DNA of 64,000 nt from Acinetobacter sp. ANC 4558. GTDB taxonomy: Bacteria > Pseudomonadota > Gammaproteobacteria > Pseudomonadales > Moraxellaceae. Below, piece after piece: positions 47,837 through 58,168 of this stretch (positions are counted from its first letter, which is position 1; every line of letters begins with the position of its first letter). A program made the translations under genes and the position numbers. Where the stretch lies: NCBI RefSeq assembly GCF_002135375.1, contig NZ_NEGH01000001.1, forward strand, positions 248,001 to 312,000, written 5' to 3'. Under the pieces are notes generated by a model. It saw nothing but the letters and a program-made list of their open reading frames with translations. It was not told the DNA's origin and ran no database searches.

Positions 47837-48041
47837 ATTTTGACTACAGAAAATTTTAAATTACAAGCCGTAATTTCATAATAAAAATCCTCTTTTATTT
47901 GCACATCTAAAAATTAAAGTTTATATAAATAGAATTATATTCTTTAATATAGTGAAAATGCGTAAAAGATAATATCAATTTTAATATTTTAATCATCAAA
48001 CAAAATAAAGTGTATCTTCAAATATAGGATGCAAAATCACA

Positions 48042-49388
48042 ATGCCAAGTTTAACACCTCTCCATGAAACATATTGTAAATGGGATCATACACCACCCAG
48101 CCAAGCTGATGTGCTTGAAGGTATTTCACAATTAGTCAGCACGCCTCTTAATGATGCTGTGAGAGATATTATTCAAACCGTTCAAGGTGAAATAGCCGTC
48201 AATGTTCTTGGACTCAGTTTATATAAAATGCAACAATTACAAAAAAAAACGTATATTCAAAAATTTTATAGAATTTCCTTCGATTCTTTGCAAAATTATG
48301 GACATTATTTTATTGCACCAGGGCTACGCCATATTATTGCAAAGTTTCCTAAACTACATAACAAGCCATTAACCCCAAAACAACATCTATTTCTCGGTGC
48401 TTTAAATGGAATTTTAGGTGATTACTTACTTGAAAAACATAATCCCATTGGTTTACCTATGACACTATATGACCATTATGGTTGCCTACAACATGGGGAG
48501 CTTACGGGACATATTGTGATCTTTATTCACGGTTTATGTATGACTCACCTAGACTGGTCGCATCAACAATATGGCGATATTGGAGAAAAACTTTTAGCTC
48601 AGCGTGATCATAACACCATGTTATATCTTAATTACAATACAGGACGACGAATTTCTGCAAATGGACATAGCTTAGCGAACATATTAGAAAATTTGGTTTT
48701 AAAAAATCCTAAAATTACGGAAGTTAGCTTAATCGGGCACAGCATGGGAGGCTTAGTTGCTCGCAGTGCTTTATTTTATGGAAAACAGGGTATTCATCAA
48801 TGGATTCATCACGTAGAAAACTTAGTCTGTATTGGATCTCCACATCATGGCGCCATGCTAGAGCGCTTCAGCTTTAATTTACAAGATAAATTAGGACGAC
48901 TCCCTATTATTAAAATTATTGGGCAAGTAGTGAATGTCCGTAGTAATGGAATTTTAGATTTACGCTACGGCAGTGTGCGTGATGATGACTGGGAACACAA
49001 TCAAGCGCGTATAGGTTCTTTAGAAGATAATCGTAAACCCGCTCCTTTACCAAGCCATGTGAATACCTTCTTTATTGCAGGTACAATTGAGCATAAACAT
49101 AAAAATAATCCAACACGAAAAGTCATTGGCGATTATTTAGTAAGTATCAAAAGTGCATTCGGTGAACATCCAGATCCTAAATTTTATTTAAAAGTTCCAA
49201 TGTCACATAAAGCTATTTTTTATGGTTTAAATCATTTAGAAATTCAGTATCACCCGCAAGTGGCTGAACAAATTGCACGCTGGTTTTACCCTGCTAAAAC
49301 TGAAAGAGAAAGTGAATCTATTCTAGAATATATTATTGATATAGACACAGCGAAAGAAAAGATTTTACTTGATCAAAAGCACATTTAA
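48042..49388 (+). CDS. large alpha/beta-hydrolase, lipase/PGAP1-like
   Basis: 448-residue protein: a helical N-terminal region of about 150 residues without signal peptide, then a hydrolase domain with IFIHGLCMTHLDW, the nucleophile motif LIGHSMGGLVARS (Ser near residue 236) and CIGSPHHGAMLERF, typical of triacylglycerol lipase/PGAP1-like proteins. A His near the C-terminus (MSHKAIFYGLNHLEIQYH) may complete the triad. Probably cytoplasmic or membrane-associated lipase/esterase; the substrate is unknown. Confidence 0.8.
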   Translation: MPSLTPLHETYCKWDHTPPSQADVLEGISQLVSTPLNDAVRDIIQTVQGEIAVNVLGLSLYKMQQLQKKTYIQKFYRISFDSLQNYGHYFIAPGLRHIIAKFPKLHNKPLTPKQHLFLGALNGILGDYLLEKHNPIGLPMTLYDHYGCLQHGELTGHIVIFIHGLCMTHLDWSHQQYGDIGEKLLAQRDHNTMLYLNYNTGRRISANGHSLANILENLVLKNPKITEVSLIGHSMGGLVARSALFYGKQGIHQWIHHVENLVCIGSPHHGAMLERFSFNLQDKLGRLPIIKIIGQVVNVRSNGILDLRYGSVRDDDWEHNQARIGSLEDNRKPAPLPSHVNTFFIAGTIEHKHKNNPTRKVIGDYLVSIKSAFGEHPDPKFYLKVPMSHKAIFYGLNHLEIQYHPQVAEQIARWFYPAKTERESESILEYIIDIDTAKEKILLDQKHI

Positions 49389-49412
49389 AAAAAGCCAACA
49401 CATGTTGGCTTT
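49387..49412 (-). terminator. terminator of dsbB (convergent with the lipase gene)
   Basis: AGCCAACA and TGTTGGCT form a tight hairpin; seven T residues follow on the minus strand. It also lies right after the lipase stop codon. Confidence 0.85.
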
Positions 49413-49418
49413 CAATGA

Positions 49419-49916
49419 TTAATGAGAATATCGTCTAAAGAGTTGCCATATACTTACAATAGCAAGCAAGCTAAAAAATACCAAAGACCAAACAGGCAAT
49501 GATTGCCCTAAGAATGTCCAGTCAACTGCGGCACACTCTCCAGAACCTTGTAGAACTTGCTGAAAAACAGACTTTAAAGGCAAGGTATCTAACCAGTAAT
49601 CTAAGCCTGGTCCGCAACTCGGAACTTGATCGGGTGGTAAATTCTGTAACCAGACATGGCGAGCCGCTACGCCAGCAGACCATAAAATTCCAACTGTACC
49701 TAAAAATGTATAACTACGCTTAAATACATTCGAAATAGGATTATGAATGAATGCAATTAGAGAGAAAAAGCCTAATGCAATTAACCCAATACGCTGAAAT
49801 ATACATAAAGGACATGGTTCTAAGCCTTGCACATGTTCTAAATACAAGGCAAATGCCATACCTATGACACTCGCCAAGAATAACAAACCGCTAACGAAGC
49901 GATAACTCCACTGCAT
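49419..49916 (-). CDS. dsbB: disulfide bond formation protein B
   Basis: Inner-membrane quinone reductase that reoxidises DsbA. 165 residues with four membrane helices; the first cysteine pair is CPLC (about residues 35-38), the second is in VPSCGPGLDY and GSGECAAVDW (about 104 and 129). The arrangement matches the family. It starts just downstream of gshA, on the same strand, so a thiol-redox pair may be cotranscribed. Confidence 0.93.
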   Translation of the reverse strand: MQWSYRFVSGLLFLASVIGMAFALYLEHVQGLEPCPLCIFQRIGLIALGFFSLIAFIHNPISNVFKRSYTFLGTVGILWSAGVAARHVWLQNLPPDQVPSCGPGLDYWLDTLPLKSVFQQVLQGSGECAAVDWTFLGQSLPVWSLVFFSLLAIVSIWQLFRRYSH

Positions 49917-49933
49917 CGATAACCTCTTAATTT

Positions 49934-51511
49934 TTATCTATAATCAGTAAGGTATTCTTGAAATGTCTTACTGGTATCTTTTTCAAGTTGTTTTTGATTT
50001 TGAATAGAAATTTCTGCAACTTCATCAAAATACGCCAAAGTTTCAGGGCTTAAAATATGCGCATCATAAACTGCAGCATGCTGAGCAGCTAGATGGCTTC
50101 CTAAACCCCATGTTCCACCATGTTCTAAAGTTTCTTCAATCACACTAATAGATAAAGTTTCATCTACATCATGCGCTCGTGTAAGCATCGTTTGCAATGC
50201 CTGAACATATAGTTCTGTTTGATATGTTCCATCTAATAATTCAGCTAGAGGTTGCATCTGTTCAAGATGTATCTGAAGCCATTCTTTTACAGCATATTCG
50301 TGATTATTCTCTAAAATTTTAGCATTCGGAGCACGACCGCGGTTCACAATTTCTGTTTGGTTTTGTTCAATTTGGTTTTGTTCATCATCGAGTAGTTCTG
50401 GGCTATCTTTGAGTAAACAATATAATGCCAATACCTCTAAAAAGCCTGCTGTAACATCATCAATCCCAATAGGACTATATGGGTTCACATCTACAGCGCG
50501 TAATTCTACATACCCTACACCACGATTTTGTAGTGCTTGCGAAGGTGTTTCTCCATCTTTAGGCACTTGCTTCGGTCGAACTAAACTATAATATTCATTT
50601 TCAATTTGAAGTACATGATCATTGATTTGAGTCGGCTCACCCTGCGCATTTTCCAGTCCTAAACGACTGAATCGTTTATAAGGTGTTTTAACTGCTTTTT
50701 GTAAACCTTCTAAATAACCGGATAAATGATTGTAGTGAATACCTAACTCTTTTTGTGCTGAGTTTTGATAACCAAAATTTCCCATTCTAAGTGCAGTTGC
50801 ATAAGGAAGGAATAAGGTTCCACTTACTAACGGTAATAAATGATGTTCACGTCCAGTCATAAAACACTTACACACTGACGGACTTGCACCCACTAAATAT
50901 ATGACCAGTGGTGTTAAACGAATAAAATTACGAATTAAACCAAAATAACGATGACTACGATAATCTTGTAGAGATAATGCTTTTAATTGTTCATCAACTT
51001 CATGTTCTTGAAGCTTTTCAAATAATTGATCTGGAAATGATAAATTATAATGTACACCAGAAATCGTTTGCATTCGACGACCATAACGAATGCCTAAACC
51101 ATGACGATATAAAGTTTTAAAACGACCAATATTTGATGTGCCGTATTGAGCTAAGCGAATATTTTCCTCTGCATCATCTAACATACACGGCATGGACAGT
51201 GGCCATAATTTTTCACCGTTTTCTAAATGACGATGTGCAACCGCATGTATATCTGTTAAATAATGTAAAACTTGCTCAATTGTTTCTTGCGGTGGAGTAA
51301 TAAACTCCATCAATGCTTCAGAATAATCTGTTGTAATATGAGGATGTGTTAAGGCTGAACCTAAGGTTTTAGGATGATCCGCTTGTGATAAAAAACCATT
51401 ACTTTGCATCCTTAAACTTTCACGTTCAATGCCACGTAACATACCGATGAAGTGAGAAGAGTCCACCCAGCTTGGTAAAATATTTGCAATATTAGTTTGG
51501 GGTTGACTCAT
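49934..51511 (-). CDS. gshA: glutamate--cysteine ligase
   Basis: First and rate-limiting enzyme of glutathione synthesis. 525 residues of the gammaproteobacterial GshA type: GIERESLRM near the N-terminus, DYSEALMEFITPP, ISGVHYNLSF and VGYVELRAVDVNPYSP. Seventeen bases separate it from dsbB. gshB is elsewhere in the window. Confidence 0.96.
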   Translation of the reverse strand: MSQPQTNIANILPSWVDSSHFIGMLRGIERESLRMQSNGFLSQADHPKTLGSALTHPHITTDYSEALMEFITPPQETIEQVLHYLTDIHAVAHRHLENGEKLWPLSMPCMLDDAEENIRLAQYGTSNIGRFKTLYRHGLGIRYGRRMQTISGVHYNLSFPDQLFEKLQEHEVDEQLKALSLQDYRSHRYFGLIRNFIRLTPLVIYLVGASPSVCKCFMTGREHHLLPLVSGTLFLPYATALRMGNFGYQNSAQKELGIHYNHLSGYLEGLQKAVKTPYKRFSRLGLENAQGEPTQINDHVLQIENEYYSLVRPKQVPKDGETPSQALQNRGVGYVELRAVDVNPYSPIGIDDVTAGFLEVLALYCLLKDSPELLDDEQNQIEQNQTEIVNRGRAPNAKILENNHEYAVKEWLQIHLEQMQPLAELLDGTYQTELYVQALQTMLTRAHDVDETLSISVIEETLEHGGTWGLGSHLAAQHAAVYDAHILSPETLAYFDEVAEISIQNQKQLEKDTSKTFQEYLTDYR

Positions 51512-51716
51512 TACAATCTCGCTTTTTAAAAGGAACCATTAAAACCATCTATTGATTTAAATTGACCATGATATTTAGGTGACAAATTACAACTAGAAAG
51601 TCATTTAGGCAAATTAATTCAATTGTTTTTTGAAGTTTTTATCACAAACTTACTCTATAAGACAGAATGAATTTGTGATTTCATTGGCAATATACAAGTA
51701 ATAGGTTGTAAATATT

Positions 51717-52256
51717 ATGGATTATGAGCATATTCTAGCATTTTGGTTTCATCCAGATACAGTACCTTTTCATTTCACGCAAAATAATATTTTTGATCAA
51801 AGTATTCACGATAATTTTCATAAAACTCATCATCAAGCGAGTCAATGTGAGCTATGGGAATGGCGCAACACAGCACAAGGGCGTCTTGCTGAAATCATTA
51901 TTTTAGATCAATTTTCTAGAAACTTATATCGTGATTCACCACAGGCATTTGCGCAAGATTCTCTTGCCTTATGTTTAGCTCAAGAAGCCGTTGCATTAAA
52001 AATAGATCAGCAACTCTCACCCGAGCAGTGTGCATTTTTATATATGCCTTTTATGCATAGTGAATCTAAACTTATTCATGAAAATGCTTTAAAATTATTC
52101 ACAGCATTAGGTAATCAAAATGCCTTAGAATATGAAAGAAAGCATAAAGTCATTATCGATCATTTTGGTCATTATCCGCATCGAAATGAAGTTTTAGGTC
52201 GTATTTCTACTGCTGAAGAACTTGAATTCTTAACTCAACCCAATAGTCGGTTTTAG
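51717..52256 (+). CDS. DUF924 family protein
   Basis: 179 residues with the DUF924 pattern: ILAFWFHPDTVPFHF, AEIIILDQFSRNLYRD, FLYMPFMHSE and the final IDHFGHYPHRNEVLGR. Several conserved His and Asp residues suggest a metal or catalytic site, but the role of this family is unknown. It is followed at 31 bases by a lipoprotein gene. Confidence 0.9.
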   Translation: MDYEHILAFWFHPDTVPFHFTQNNIFDQSIHDNFHKTHHQASQCELWEWRNTAQGRLAEIIILDQFSRNLYRDSPQAFAQDSLALCLAQEAVALKIDQQLSPEQCAFLYMPFMHSESKLIHENALKLFTALGNQNALEYERKHKVIIDHFGHYPHRNEVLGRISTAEELEFLTQPNSRF

Positions 52257-52287
52257 TCTCCCCCCTTTACCTACAAAGGAGTACAAA

Positions 52288-52845
52288 ATGAAAAAAATAA
52301 TCCTCGGGTTACTCATCGGTACTGGTCTTATCATCAGTGGATGTACAACCCTCTCCAAGCCGTTGACTTTCAATCAATTAGGACAGTTTACAAGTCTGCC
52401 ATTAAACAGCAATATTTTTCGTATTGGTTTTCAAACGAATGCAAATATCAGTTATGGTTCAGCTGAGGAAATTGCATTATTAAAGGCGGCTCAAACGACT
52501 GTTCAAAATGGGTTTCAATTTTTTAAAGTAATGAGCGATCCAAGCAACACAGTGCAACAACCAGCACGTCAGGCAGTGGTATATCCTGCTCCAGTGTATT
52601 ACCCACCTAATTATTACCATCGCTACCCAGGATACTGGTCAGATCCATTTTATAATATGCCACAAGTCATAAATGTAGAACCAGCTCAAGTTGCCTATAC
52701 CATTGAATGCTTTAAAAATCAAAAAACGGCACCAAATGACGCATTTGATGCAGCACTAATTTTGAAATCTTTAGGACCAAAATATGGACTAAGCCCAACA
52801 GGCGAAGTATTACAGCCATCAACTCAAACACCAACTAAAAAATAA
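52288..52845 (+). CDS. lipoprotein, CC0125/CC1285-like family
   Basis: 185 residues. MKKIILGLLIGTGLIISGC is a lipoprotein signal with lipobox ISGC (Cys19). The mature part has ISYGSAEEIALLKAAQTTVQNGFQFFKV, the core of the CC0125/CC1285 lipoprotein group, followed by a Pro/Tyr-rich loop. AAAGGAG precedes the ATG. Probably anchored to the outer membrane; the function is unknown. Confidence 0.8.
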   Translation: MKKIILGLLIGTGLIISGCTTLSKPLTFNQLGQFTSLPLNSNIFRIGFQTNANISYGSAEEIALLKAAQTTVQNGFQFFKVMSDPSNTVQQPARQAVVYPAPVYYPPNYYHRYPGYWSDPFYNMPQVINVEPAQVAYTIECFKNQKTAPNDAFDAALILKSLGPKYGLSPTGEVLQPSTQTPTKK

Positions 52846-52860
52846 AATTTGGACAACCAT

Positions 52861-54165
52861 ATGACCATAGAGAGATCAAGCTCGCCTAATCTACAACGGA
52901 GTAAAAAACTTGCAACAATTGCATTAATTGTTGCAATAGTGGCGTGGTTTGCTCTCATTCTAAGTGTTAAATTATGGCCCGAATATTCATGGATCATCCA
53001 TATTTTAATGCTTGCAGCAGAAGCAGGTGTCGTAGGTGGTTTAGCAGATTGGTATGCCATTACGGTATTATTCCGTAATCCTTTTGGTAAAATTCCAATT
53101 CCTCACTTTTTACGTGATCATACTGAAATTATTCCACGTAATAAAACACGCATAGCCGAGTCTATGGGGCATTTCGTACAAGAAAACTTTCTATCTCCAC
53201 AAATTGTAGAAAAAAGTTTAAAAAATACTGACTTATCTTTAGCCATCGGAAATTGGTTGGCTCAAACAGAGAATAGTCAACAAATTACAAAGATGATTCA
53301 GCAAACAACACCGAAAATTTTTGAGTTTATTGGGCAAGAACAAATTAGTCATTTTATTCAAAGTAACAGTGTACAGTGGGTTAAAAATACGGAAATTAAT
53401 ATGCTGAGCAGTGAAATGCTACGCGCAGTATTAGACAATGATTTCCATCAAGATGTGCTACAACGAGGACTTGATCTCTTACATGACTGGATGTTAGCAC
53501 ATCCACAAAAAGTTCAAGAATTGACCAAAAAAATGTTCAAAGAATTAGGCGTATGGGGTTTAGCGAAAAGTGCCAGTTGGTTCGGGTTTGATATGCAACA
53601 ACGCTCCATTGATTCATTTATTCAGAAAATTGAATCCATACTTGCAGATCCTACACATCCTTGGCGCATTCAAATTGAAACCTATGGTCAACACCTGATT
53701 ACACAGCTCACCGATCATGAAAGTGAAACAAGTAAAAAATTGAATCAGACTAAAAATGCACTGCTCGATAGCCCTCAAGTTCTCAACTTTATTGGTGGTG
53801 CCGTTGCAATTTTATGTACTGCAATCAAAGAAGATTTAGAAAAACCAGATTCAGGTATAGCACAAAACATTCGCATTGCCATTCAACAAGTAGGGCAAAA
53901 TATTATTGAAAATAAGAATGTTAGAATACTCTTGAATGATAAATTTAGCCATGTTGCGATTTCATTGTCAGACCAGTACAGCGAGAAAGTAATTCGTTTT
54001 ATTAGTGAACGTATTCATGAATGGGATTCTCGTGAAATGATTGATAAGATTGAAAATGAAGTTGGCGGTGATTTACATATGATTCGCGTCAATGGGGTTG
54101 TTGTTGGTGCAGTGATTGGTTTAACACTTGGAATTATTCGTGCAATAATCGATCTATTGTTATAA
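52861..54165 (+). CDS. DUF445 family inner-membrane protein
   Basis: 434 residues from the ATG at 52861 (a TTG four codons earlier is possible). An N-terminal membrane segment (ATIALIVAIVAWFALILS), then a second hydrophobic stretch and the family motif GGLADWYAITVLFRNPFGKIPIPH, a long helical region, and a C-terminal membrane helix VVVGAVIGLTLGIIRAII. That is DUF445 (YjiN-like). The function is unknown. It follows the lipoprotein gene closely. Confidence 0.88.
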   Translation: MTIERSSSPNLQRSKKLATIALIVAIVAWFALILSVKLWPEYSWIIHILMLAAEAGVVGGLADWYAITVLFRNPFGKIPIPHFLRDHTEIIPRNKTRIAESMGHFVQENFLSPQIVEKSLKNTDLSLAIGNWLAQTENSQQITKMIQQTTPKIFEFIGQEQISHFIQSNSVQWVKNTEINMLSSEMLRAVLDNDFHQDVLQRGLDLLHDWMLAHPQKVQELTKKMFKELGVWGLAKSASWFGFDMQQRSIDSFIQKIESILADPTHPWRIQIETYGQHLITQLTDHESETSKKLNQTKNALLDSPQVLNFIGGAVAILCTAIKEDLEKPDSGIAQNIRIAIQQVGQNIIENKNVRILLNDKFSHVAISLSDQYSEKVIRFISERIHEWDSREMIDKIENEVGGDLHMIRVNGVVVGAVIGLTLGIIRAIIDLLL

Positions 54166-54261
54166 CCTTTTGATCTTCATTTACTTATCTAAAATATTGA
54201 CAAAATAATATAATCAACTCATGTTATGTTTAAGGTACTTTTACGCCTTTTAATTCACGCT

Positions 54262-55416
54262 ATGATTGAAATTCATTCTAAACTTCCCTCCCAAGGCGTC
54301 ACTATTTTTAGTGTGATGTCTGCACTTGCACAAAAATTAAATGCATTAAATCTATCTCAAGGGTTTCCAGACTTTCCTGCTCCCGCTGCTTTACTTGAAG
54401 CACTGAGTCAAGCAACATTGAATGGTCATAATCAATATGCCTCTGGAGATGGTCTATTCAATTTAAGAGCATTATTAGCACAACAGTTTTTAAAACGAGA
54501 TCATATTCAGCTTGATCCCCTTCAAGAGATAACGGTTACACCAGGCGCAACCATTGGTATTTTCAGTGCAATACAAGCAACTGTTCATGCGGGTGATGAA
54601 GTTATTATTTTTGATCCAAGTTATGATAGCTACGCTCCAAGTGTTCAACTGGTCGGTGCAAAAGCAATTCACATTCCGCTTCAAGTACCTCATTTTCATG
54701 TAGATTGGGATCTCGTCAAGCAAGCAATTAATGAAAAAACACGAATGGTGATTGTAAATACGCCTCACAATCCAACGGGTTCAAGTTGGTCAAAACAAGA
54801 TTGGTACAATTTAATTGATTTAATTCAAGATAAAAATATCATCGTCCTATCTGATGAAGTCTATGAACATCTCATCTATGATGGTCAACAACACTACTCA
54901 GCATTATCATTTCCTGAATTACGTCATCGTAGTTTTGTAGTAGGTTCTTTTGGAAAAACGTTTCATGTCACAGGTTGGAAAACTGGGTATTGTATTGCTG
55001 CACCAGAATTAATGACCGTATTTCGTCAAATCTATCAGTTTGCCAATTTTTGTGGTGTAACACCCATTCAAATCGCACTTGCACAATTTATGCAAGAGCA
55101 TCCTGAACACATTGATGAGTTGGCAAATTTTTATCAAAATAAACGCGATTTATTTAATCAAGGTATTCAGAAATCTCGATTTTTATTTACGCCATCGCAA
55201 GGTACTTATTTCCAAAATTTAGATTATTCGCAGATTAAACCAGAACTCAATGATGTCGACATGTGTCAATATTTAGCAGAGCAGCATGGTATTGTTGCTA
55301 TTCCTGTTTCTGTGTTCTATCAAAAACCACCGTCGAACTTAAAAATGATTCGTTTTTGTTTTGCTAAAAAAGATGAAACTTTAATTCAGGCAGGCAAAAT
55401 TTTATCTCAAATTTAA
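54262..55416 (+). CDS. class I/II aminotransferase, methionine aminotransferase-like (YbdL)
   Basis: PLP enzyme of 384 residues from the ATG at 54262. The frame stays open from 54226, but the -10-like TATAAT at 54209-54214 would put the transcript start near 54221, and neither ATG has a good ribosome-binding site. Motifs: NLSQGFPDFPAP, NTPHNPTGSSW, the Schiff-base Lys in GSFGKTFHVTGWKTGY and the final MIRFCFAKKDETL. Similarity is closest to YbdL-type methionine/keto-acid aminotransferases. Confidence 0.88.
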   Translation: MIEIHSKLPSQGVTIFSVMSALAQKLNALNLSQGFPDFPAPAALLEALSQATLNGHNQYASGDGLFNLRALLAQQFLKRDHIQLDPLQEITVTPGATIGIFSAIQATVHAGDEVIIFDPSYDSYAPSVQLVGAKAIHIPLQVPHFHVDWDLVKQAINEKTRMVIVNTPHNPTGSSWSKQDWYNLIDLIQDKNIIVLSDEVYEHLIYDGQQHYSALSFPELRHRSFVVGSFGKTFHVTGWKTGYCIAAPELMTVFRQIYQFANFCGVTPIQIALAQFMQEHPEHIDELANFYQNKRDLFNQGIQKSRFLFTPSQGTYFQNLDYSQIKPELNDVDMCQYLAEQHGIVAIPVSVFYQKPPSNLKMIRFCFAKKDETLIQAGKILSQI

Positions 55417-55540
55417 GTCTCCATTTTAGTTTTATTCAAATTTAAACTTCATGCTGATCATGCACGCAATTTTTAGCTTTAATTTGTGTTAGTGTATGGT
55501 CACTTTAAAGTATAAAAATGTAATAAATTGGATATCATGA

Positions 55541-56911
55541 ATGTCGTTAAAACAGCAACCACTTGTTAATCAACCTAACCTTTGGAAAACCTTTTTCGTT
55601 TTTCTTCTTCCTCTGATAGCGACAAATATTTTACAGAATTTATCGGGTACGATTAATACAATTTTTGTTGGACAAATGCTCGGTGTTCAAGCAATTGCTG
55701 CTGTTTCCGTCTTCTTTCCTATTTTATTTTGCCTCATGGCTTTTGTGATTGGTTTATCTGTAGGTGCAACCATTTTAGTCGGTCAAGCTTGGGGTGCCCA
55801 AGACCTTGAAAAGGTTTACGACATTGTTGGATCAACATTATATTTAACACTCATTGGCGGAACAGTAATCGCCATTTTGAGTGTTGTATTTGCTGAACCT
55901 ATTTTAGTGGCTTTAGGGACAGATCCAAGTGTTCTTCATCTATCCCTTTCATTTGTGCAATGGATGTTAGCGAGTAGTCCTCTATTATTTATATATATTG
56001 TTTACACGTCTATTTTACGTGGCGTAGGCGACAGTAAAACACCTTTATTAGCGTCAACAATCACCATTATTGTGGGAATGATTATTACACCTGTTTTAAT
56101 TGCTGGACATTTTGGATTCCCCAAATTAGGGATTATTGCACCAGCTATTGCAACAGCAATTGGTTTTTTTAGTGTCCTCGTTTTTTTAGTCATCTATTTG
56201 AATAAGCGAGACCATCCTTTAAAACTCAATATGCTACTCATTCGTCGTATTCGTTATCAGCCCCAGCTCATTAAAGCCATTTTACACTTAGGTGTTCCGA
56301 CTGGTATTCAAATGGTGACCACTTCATTTGCTGGATTAGTCATTGTTGGTTTAGTCAATAAACATGGTGCAAATGCAACCGCCGCTTATGGTGCAGTCAA
56401 TCAAGTATTAAACTATATTCAATTTCCTGCATTATCTATTGCGATTGCAGCTTCAATTTTTGCTGCTCAAGCTATTGGAGCAGGTAAATCGGATTTATTG
56501 GCGAAAGTTACTCGCACCGCATTAAGTATGAATATATTGTTCACAGGGTCATTAGTGATTTTAGCTTATTTATTCTCTAAATATTTAATGGCTTTGTTTA
56601 TTACAGATTCTCATGTAATAGATTTAGGACAACAACTTCTATTTATCGTTCTGTGGTCACTTCTCTTTTTTGGCGCAAGTGCAATTTTTGCATCAATTAT
56701 GCGCGCAAGTGGTACGGTTACTGTTCCAATGATTATTAATATTGTCGCAATTGTTGGAATAGAGCTTCCATGTGCTTATTACTTTAGTGAGTGGTGGGGA
56801 CTAAAAGGAATTTGGTACGGATATGCTGCAGCATTTGTCAGTTTGTGTTTAATGCAGGGTTTGTATTACCAATTTGTTTGGAAAACAAAAACCATCAAAG
56901 CGCTTGTTTAA
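55541..56911 (+). CDS. MATE-family multidrug/cation antiporter
   Basis: 456 residues with about twelve membrane helices in two matching halves (N-half FFVFLLPLIATNILQNLSGT; C-half VPTGIQMVTTSFAGLVIVG), the MATE layout, and no large soluble domain. It is not obviously the Acinetobacter AbeM. Substrates cannot be read from the sequence. The gene is alone; a large inverted repeat lies 70 bases after it. Confidence 0.93.
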   Translation: MSLKQQPLVNQPNLWKTFFVFLLPLIATNILQNLSGTINTIFVGQMLGVQAIAAVSVFFPILFCLMAFVIGLSVGATILVGQAWGAQDLEKVYDIVGSTLYLTLIGGTVIAILSVVFAEPILVALGTDPSVLHLSLSFVQWMLASSPLLFIYIVYTSILRGVGDSKTPLLASTITIIVGMIITPVLIAGHFGFPKLGIIAPAIATAIGFFSVLVFLVIYLNKRDHPLKLNMLLIRRIRYQPQLIKAILHLGVPTGIQMVTTSFAGLVIVGLVNKHGANATAAYGAVNQVLNYIQFPALSIAIAASIFAAQAIGAGKSDLLAKVTRTALSMNILFTGSLVILAYLFSKYLMALFITDSHVIDLGQQLLFIVLWSLLFFGASAIFASIMRASGTVTVPMIINIVAIVGIELPCAYYFSEWWGLKGIWYGYAAAFVSLCLMQGLYYQFVWKTKTIKALV

Positions 56912-56977
56912 ATTTATAATATCTTTTCACCTATTTTAGAATTTTCATACTGCATTAAGTAAATTTAAATACCTATT

Positions 56978-57015
56978 TTGAAAGCTATTAATCATTCAAT
57001 ATTAATAGCTTTCAA
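56978..57015. repeat. 15-bp perfect inverted repeat after the MATE gene
   Basis: TTGAAAGCTATTAAT (56978-56992) is mirrored exactly at 57001-57015 with an eight-base loop. Neither strand has a T run, so it is not a simple terminator. The rest of the gap to the SDR gene (to 57307) is AT-rich, with a small CCGTAG/CTACGG inverted repeat near 57114-57146, and has no gene. Confidence 0.6.
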
Positions 57016-57307
57016 TCTAAATAAATCTTCTCAAAACTACCCTTGATAACCCACAGAAACTGAACCATTAAAACTGTGCTTCAGAAAGCTTCTTTAAATC
57101 AATGTATTTCATCCGTAGGTTATACGTGAATACTTACAATTCTACGGTATAAATAACAAGCAAAAGGTCGGCTGTTTTTGATTTATGAATGAAATTTTTT
57201 AACTAAAAACTTTACAGATCCACTGATTATTAATTCTTATTTTTTATAATATTCCCCCCTAGCTCCACTTTTAAAAAGATAAAGTTAGAGGAAACTATTT
57301 ACAAATA

Positions 57308-58168
57308 TTAATTAATTTTTTTCTGCCCAGTACCTTTCTTTTTTCTAATAGTTGTCGCCAATTCAATCACTTTTTGATAGTGTGTCGGCAAAATACGTTG
57401 GATCAAATCAAGTGCTTTAGCATCATTTCCAATTAATAAACGTCGTTTATTTTTTTGTACTGCTTCTAAAATTTGACGAGCAGCATCCTCTGGTGGGCAT
57501 CTCAATAATTTATTAAATGATCTTGTTGCTCTTTCTGGATCTACTCCTAATGTTTTTAAGCTACTATTTGACCGTGCAGAATTCGCAATATTAGTTCGGA
57601 TACCTCCAGGATGAACACTTAACGCACTTACTCCACTGTTTTCTAGATCTAATTCTTGTCGTAAAGATTCAGTAAAGCCGCGTACTGCAAATTTTGTTGC
57701 GTTATACGCAGATTGTGTTGGCTGAGCCATTAAACCAAATAAGCTTGATATATTAATAATATGACCATCACCCGTTAATTTAATTAATGGTAAAAATTCT
57801 TTTGTGCCATAAACTACACCCCAGAAATTAATATTTACTATCCATTCCAATTCTTCATAACTTTCACCTTCTACTGTCGAAGCCAAAGCAACACCCGCAT
57901 TATTAAAAATCATATTCACCCCCCCATGATCATGTACGGTTTGCTCAGCCCAATGTCTGACCTCTTCTAATTTGGCTACATTTACTTTTTGAATCGTCAC
58001 ATTCACACCAGAGGCTTTCATGCGTTCAAGTGTTTCAGCCAAACCTTGCTCATTGACGTCTGCCAATGATAAATGACAACCCTGTTGAGCTAAAAGAATT
58101 GCTAACTGTTGTCCTATCCCTGAACCTGCTCCCGATATTGTAGCCACCTTATCTTTAAAATTTTTCAT
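57308..58168 (-). CDS. short-chain dehydrogenase/reductase
   Basis: 286-residue NAD(P)-dependent oxidoreductase. Cofactor loop SGAGSGIGQ at residues 13-21, NNAG near 90, and the catalytic Ser/Tyr/Lys in ISSLFGLMAQPTQSAYNATK. The C-terminus is basic (RKKKGTGQKKIN). The substrate is unknown; the sequence resembles SDRs acting on acyl or hydrophobic alcohols. It stands alone and is divergent from phoB. Confidence 0.92.
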   Translation of the reverse strand: MKNFKDKVATISGAGSGIGQQLAILLAQQGCHLSLADVNEQGLAETLERMKASGVNVTIQKVNVAKLEEVRHWAEQTVHDHGGVNMIFNNAGVALASTVEGESYEELEWIVNINFWGVVYGTKEFLPLIKLTGDGHIINISSLFGLMAQPTQSAYNATKFAVRGFTESLRQELDLENSGVSALSVHPGGIRTNIANSARSNSSLKTLGVDPERATRSFNKLLRCPPEDAARQILEAVQKNKRRLLIGNDAKALDLIQRILPTHYQKVIELATTIRKKKGTGQKKIN

